A stretch of DNA of 64,000 nucleotides from CAZYMI01 sp964648505. GTDB taxonomy: Bacteria > Pseudomonadota > Alphaproteobacteria > Micavibrionales > Micavibrionaceae. Under the pieces are notes generated by a model, which made no database searches, was not told the DNA's origin, and saw nothing but the letters and a program-made list of their open reading frames with translations. The translations under genes and the position numbers were made by a program. Positions 63,762 through 64,000 of this stretch are shown one piece after another (within the stretch, counting starts at the first letter, position 1; each line of letters begins with the position of its first letter). The stretch spans positions 1 to 64,000 of the forward strand of contig CAZYMI010000007.1 in assembly GCA_964648505.1 (NCBI GenBank), read 5' to 3'.

Positions 63762-64000
63762 AACGCATTGGCGTTCTAGCGCTTCAGGGTTGTGTTGACC
63801 CTCATCGTGCTCATATTGAAGCTCTTGGCGCAGAATTTCTGCCCGTTAAAACCGCAGATCATATCAAAACGATTGATGCCCTGATTTTACCCGGCGGGGA
63901 AAGCACGACCATGCTAAAACTGATTGAAACATTTGACCTATGGGATGTACTGCTGGACAGTTTTAAAACAAAACCTGTTTGGGGCATTTGTGCAGGGTCT
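63755..64000 (+). CDS. pdxT: Pyridoxal 5'-phosphate synthase glutaminase PdxT (truncated by window end)
   Basis: PdxT frees ammonia from glutamine for PdxS. The ATG at 63755 overlaps the pdxS stop. The 82 codons seen show IGVLALQGCVDPHRAHI, LILPGGESTTMLKL and the nucleophile C in WGICAGS. The rest lies outside the window. Confidence 0.93.
   Translation, partial: MVKRIGVLALQGCVDPHRAHIEALGAEFLPVKTADHIKTIDALILPGGESTTMLKLIETFDLWDVLLDSFKTKPVWGICAGS

Noticed and set aside
1..64000. tRNA, rRNA, CRISPR arrays, insertion sequences and phage genes
   Set aside because: No tRNA T-loop signature, spaced direct repeats, transposase or phage structural frames were seen.

Overview
The window is a chromosomal stretch from an AT-leaning alphaproteobacterium. 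Grounds: a divK-pleD pair next to rpmG and the end of rnr, an EipB (DUF1849) envelope protein, HdaA, a 50-residue aa3-oxidase subunit IV of the proteobacterial type, an FtsZ with the alphaproteobacterial N-terminus and C-terminal peptide, and GANTC motifs in the ftsZ promoter. LpxC, BamD, Pal and several lipoproteins show a Gram-negative envelope. I could not identify genus or species. I saw no rRNA, tRNA, CRISPR array, insertion sequence or prophage; most of the window is housekeeping DNA.

Layout. 1-4.9 kb: end of rnr, rpmG, then divK-pleD and eipB on the minus strand, and a second diguanylate cyclase on plus. 4.9-5.2 kb: a non-coding gap with a consensus minus-strand promoter and strong hairpins, which I read as a candidate small RNA. 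5.2-12.5 kb: aspS, rnd, a glycerate kinase, an unidentified 388-residue protein paired with a nucleoside hydrolase, and hdaA. 12.5-20.8 kb: an AI-2E-family permease, a DUF2066 protein, purM-purN, the small oxidase subunit, a large hybrid histidine kinase and ndk. 20.9-34.6 kb: alaS, hisN, an M24 peptidase, a lytic transglycosylase, a divergent uracil-DNA glycosylase homologue, a pseudopilin-like gene with a poly-C tract at its 5' end, ETF-ubiquinone oxidoreductase, a TPR protein, ispE, trhO and bamD.

34.6-55.2 kb is a nearly complete division and cell wall (dcw) cluster on the minus strand: mraZ-rsmH-ftsL-ftsI-murE-murF-mraY-murD-ftsW-murG-murC-murB-ddl-ftsQ-ftsA-ftsZ. Most junctions overlap by 1-10 nt, so it is probably one long transcriptional unit with an extra promoter before ftsZ. 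A phosphotransferase gene in the opposite orientation separates ftsZ from lpxC-bamD. The cluster makes the peptidoglycan precursor (MurB-F, Ddl), lipid-links and polymerises it (MraY, MurG, FtsW, FtsI), and places this at the Z ring (FtsZ, FtsA, FtsQ, FtsL). Both control regions look cell-cycle wired: a TGG repeat array and DnaA boxes before mraZ; three GANTC sites and an inverted DnaA-box-like repeat before ftsZ.

55.5-64 kb: a yeast-type cytosine deaminase, a helix-turn-helix/coiled-coil protein, pal-cpoB, a SirB1-type protein, a BON lipoprotein, yraN and rsmI, a divergent LpoA-like lipoprotein, and pdxS followed by the start of pdxT, which runs off the end.

Limits: start sites and families were judged by eye from translations and motifs; nothing was searched or aligned by program. 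The clearest second-look items are the candidate small RNA (about 5047-5138), the poly-C tract at 27673-27680, and the ftsZ and mraZ control regions.
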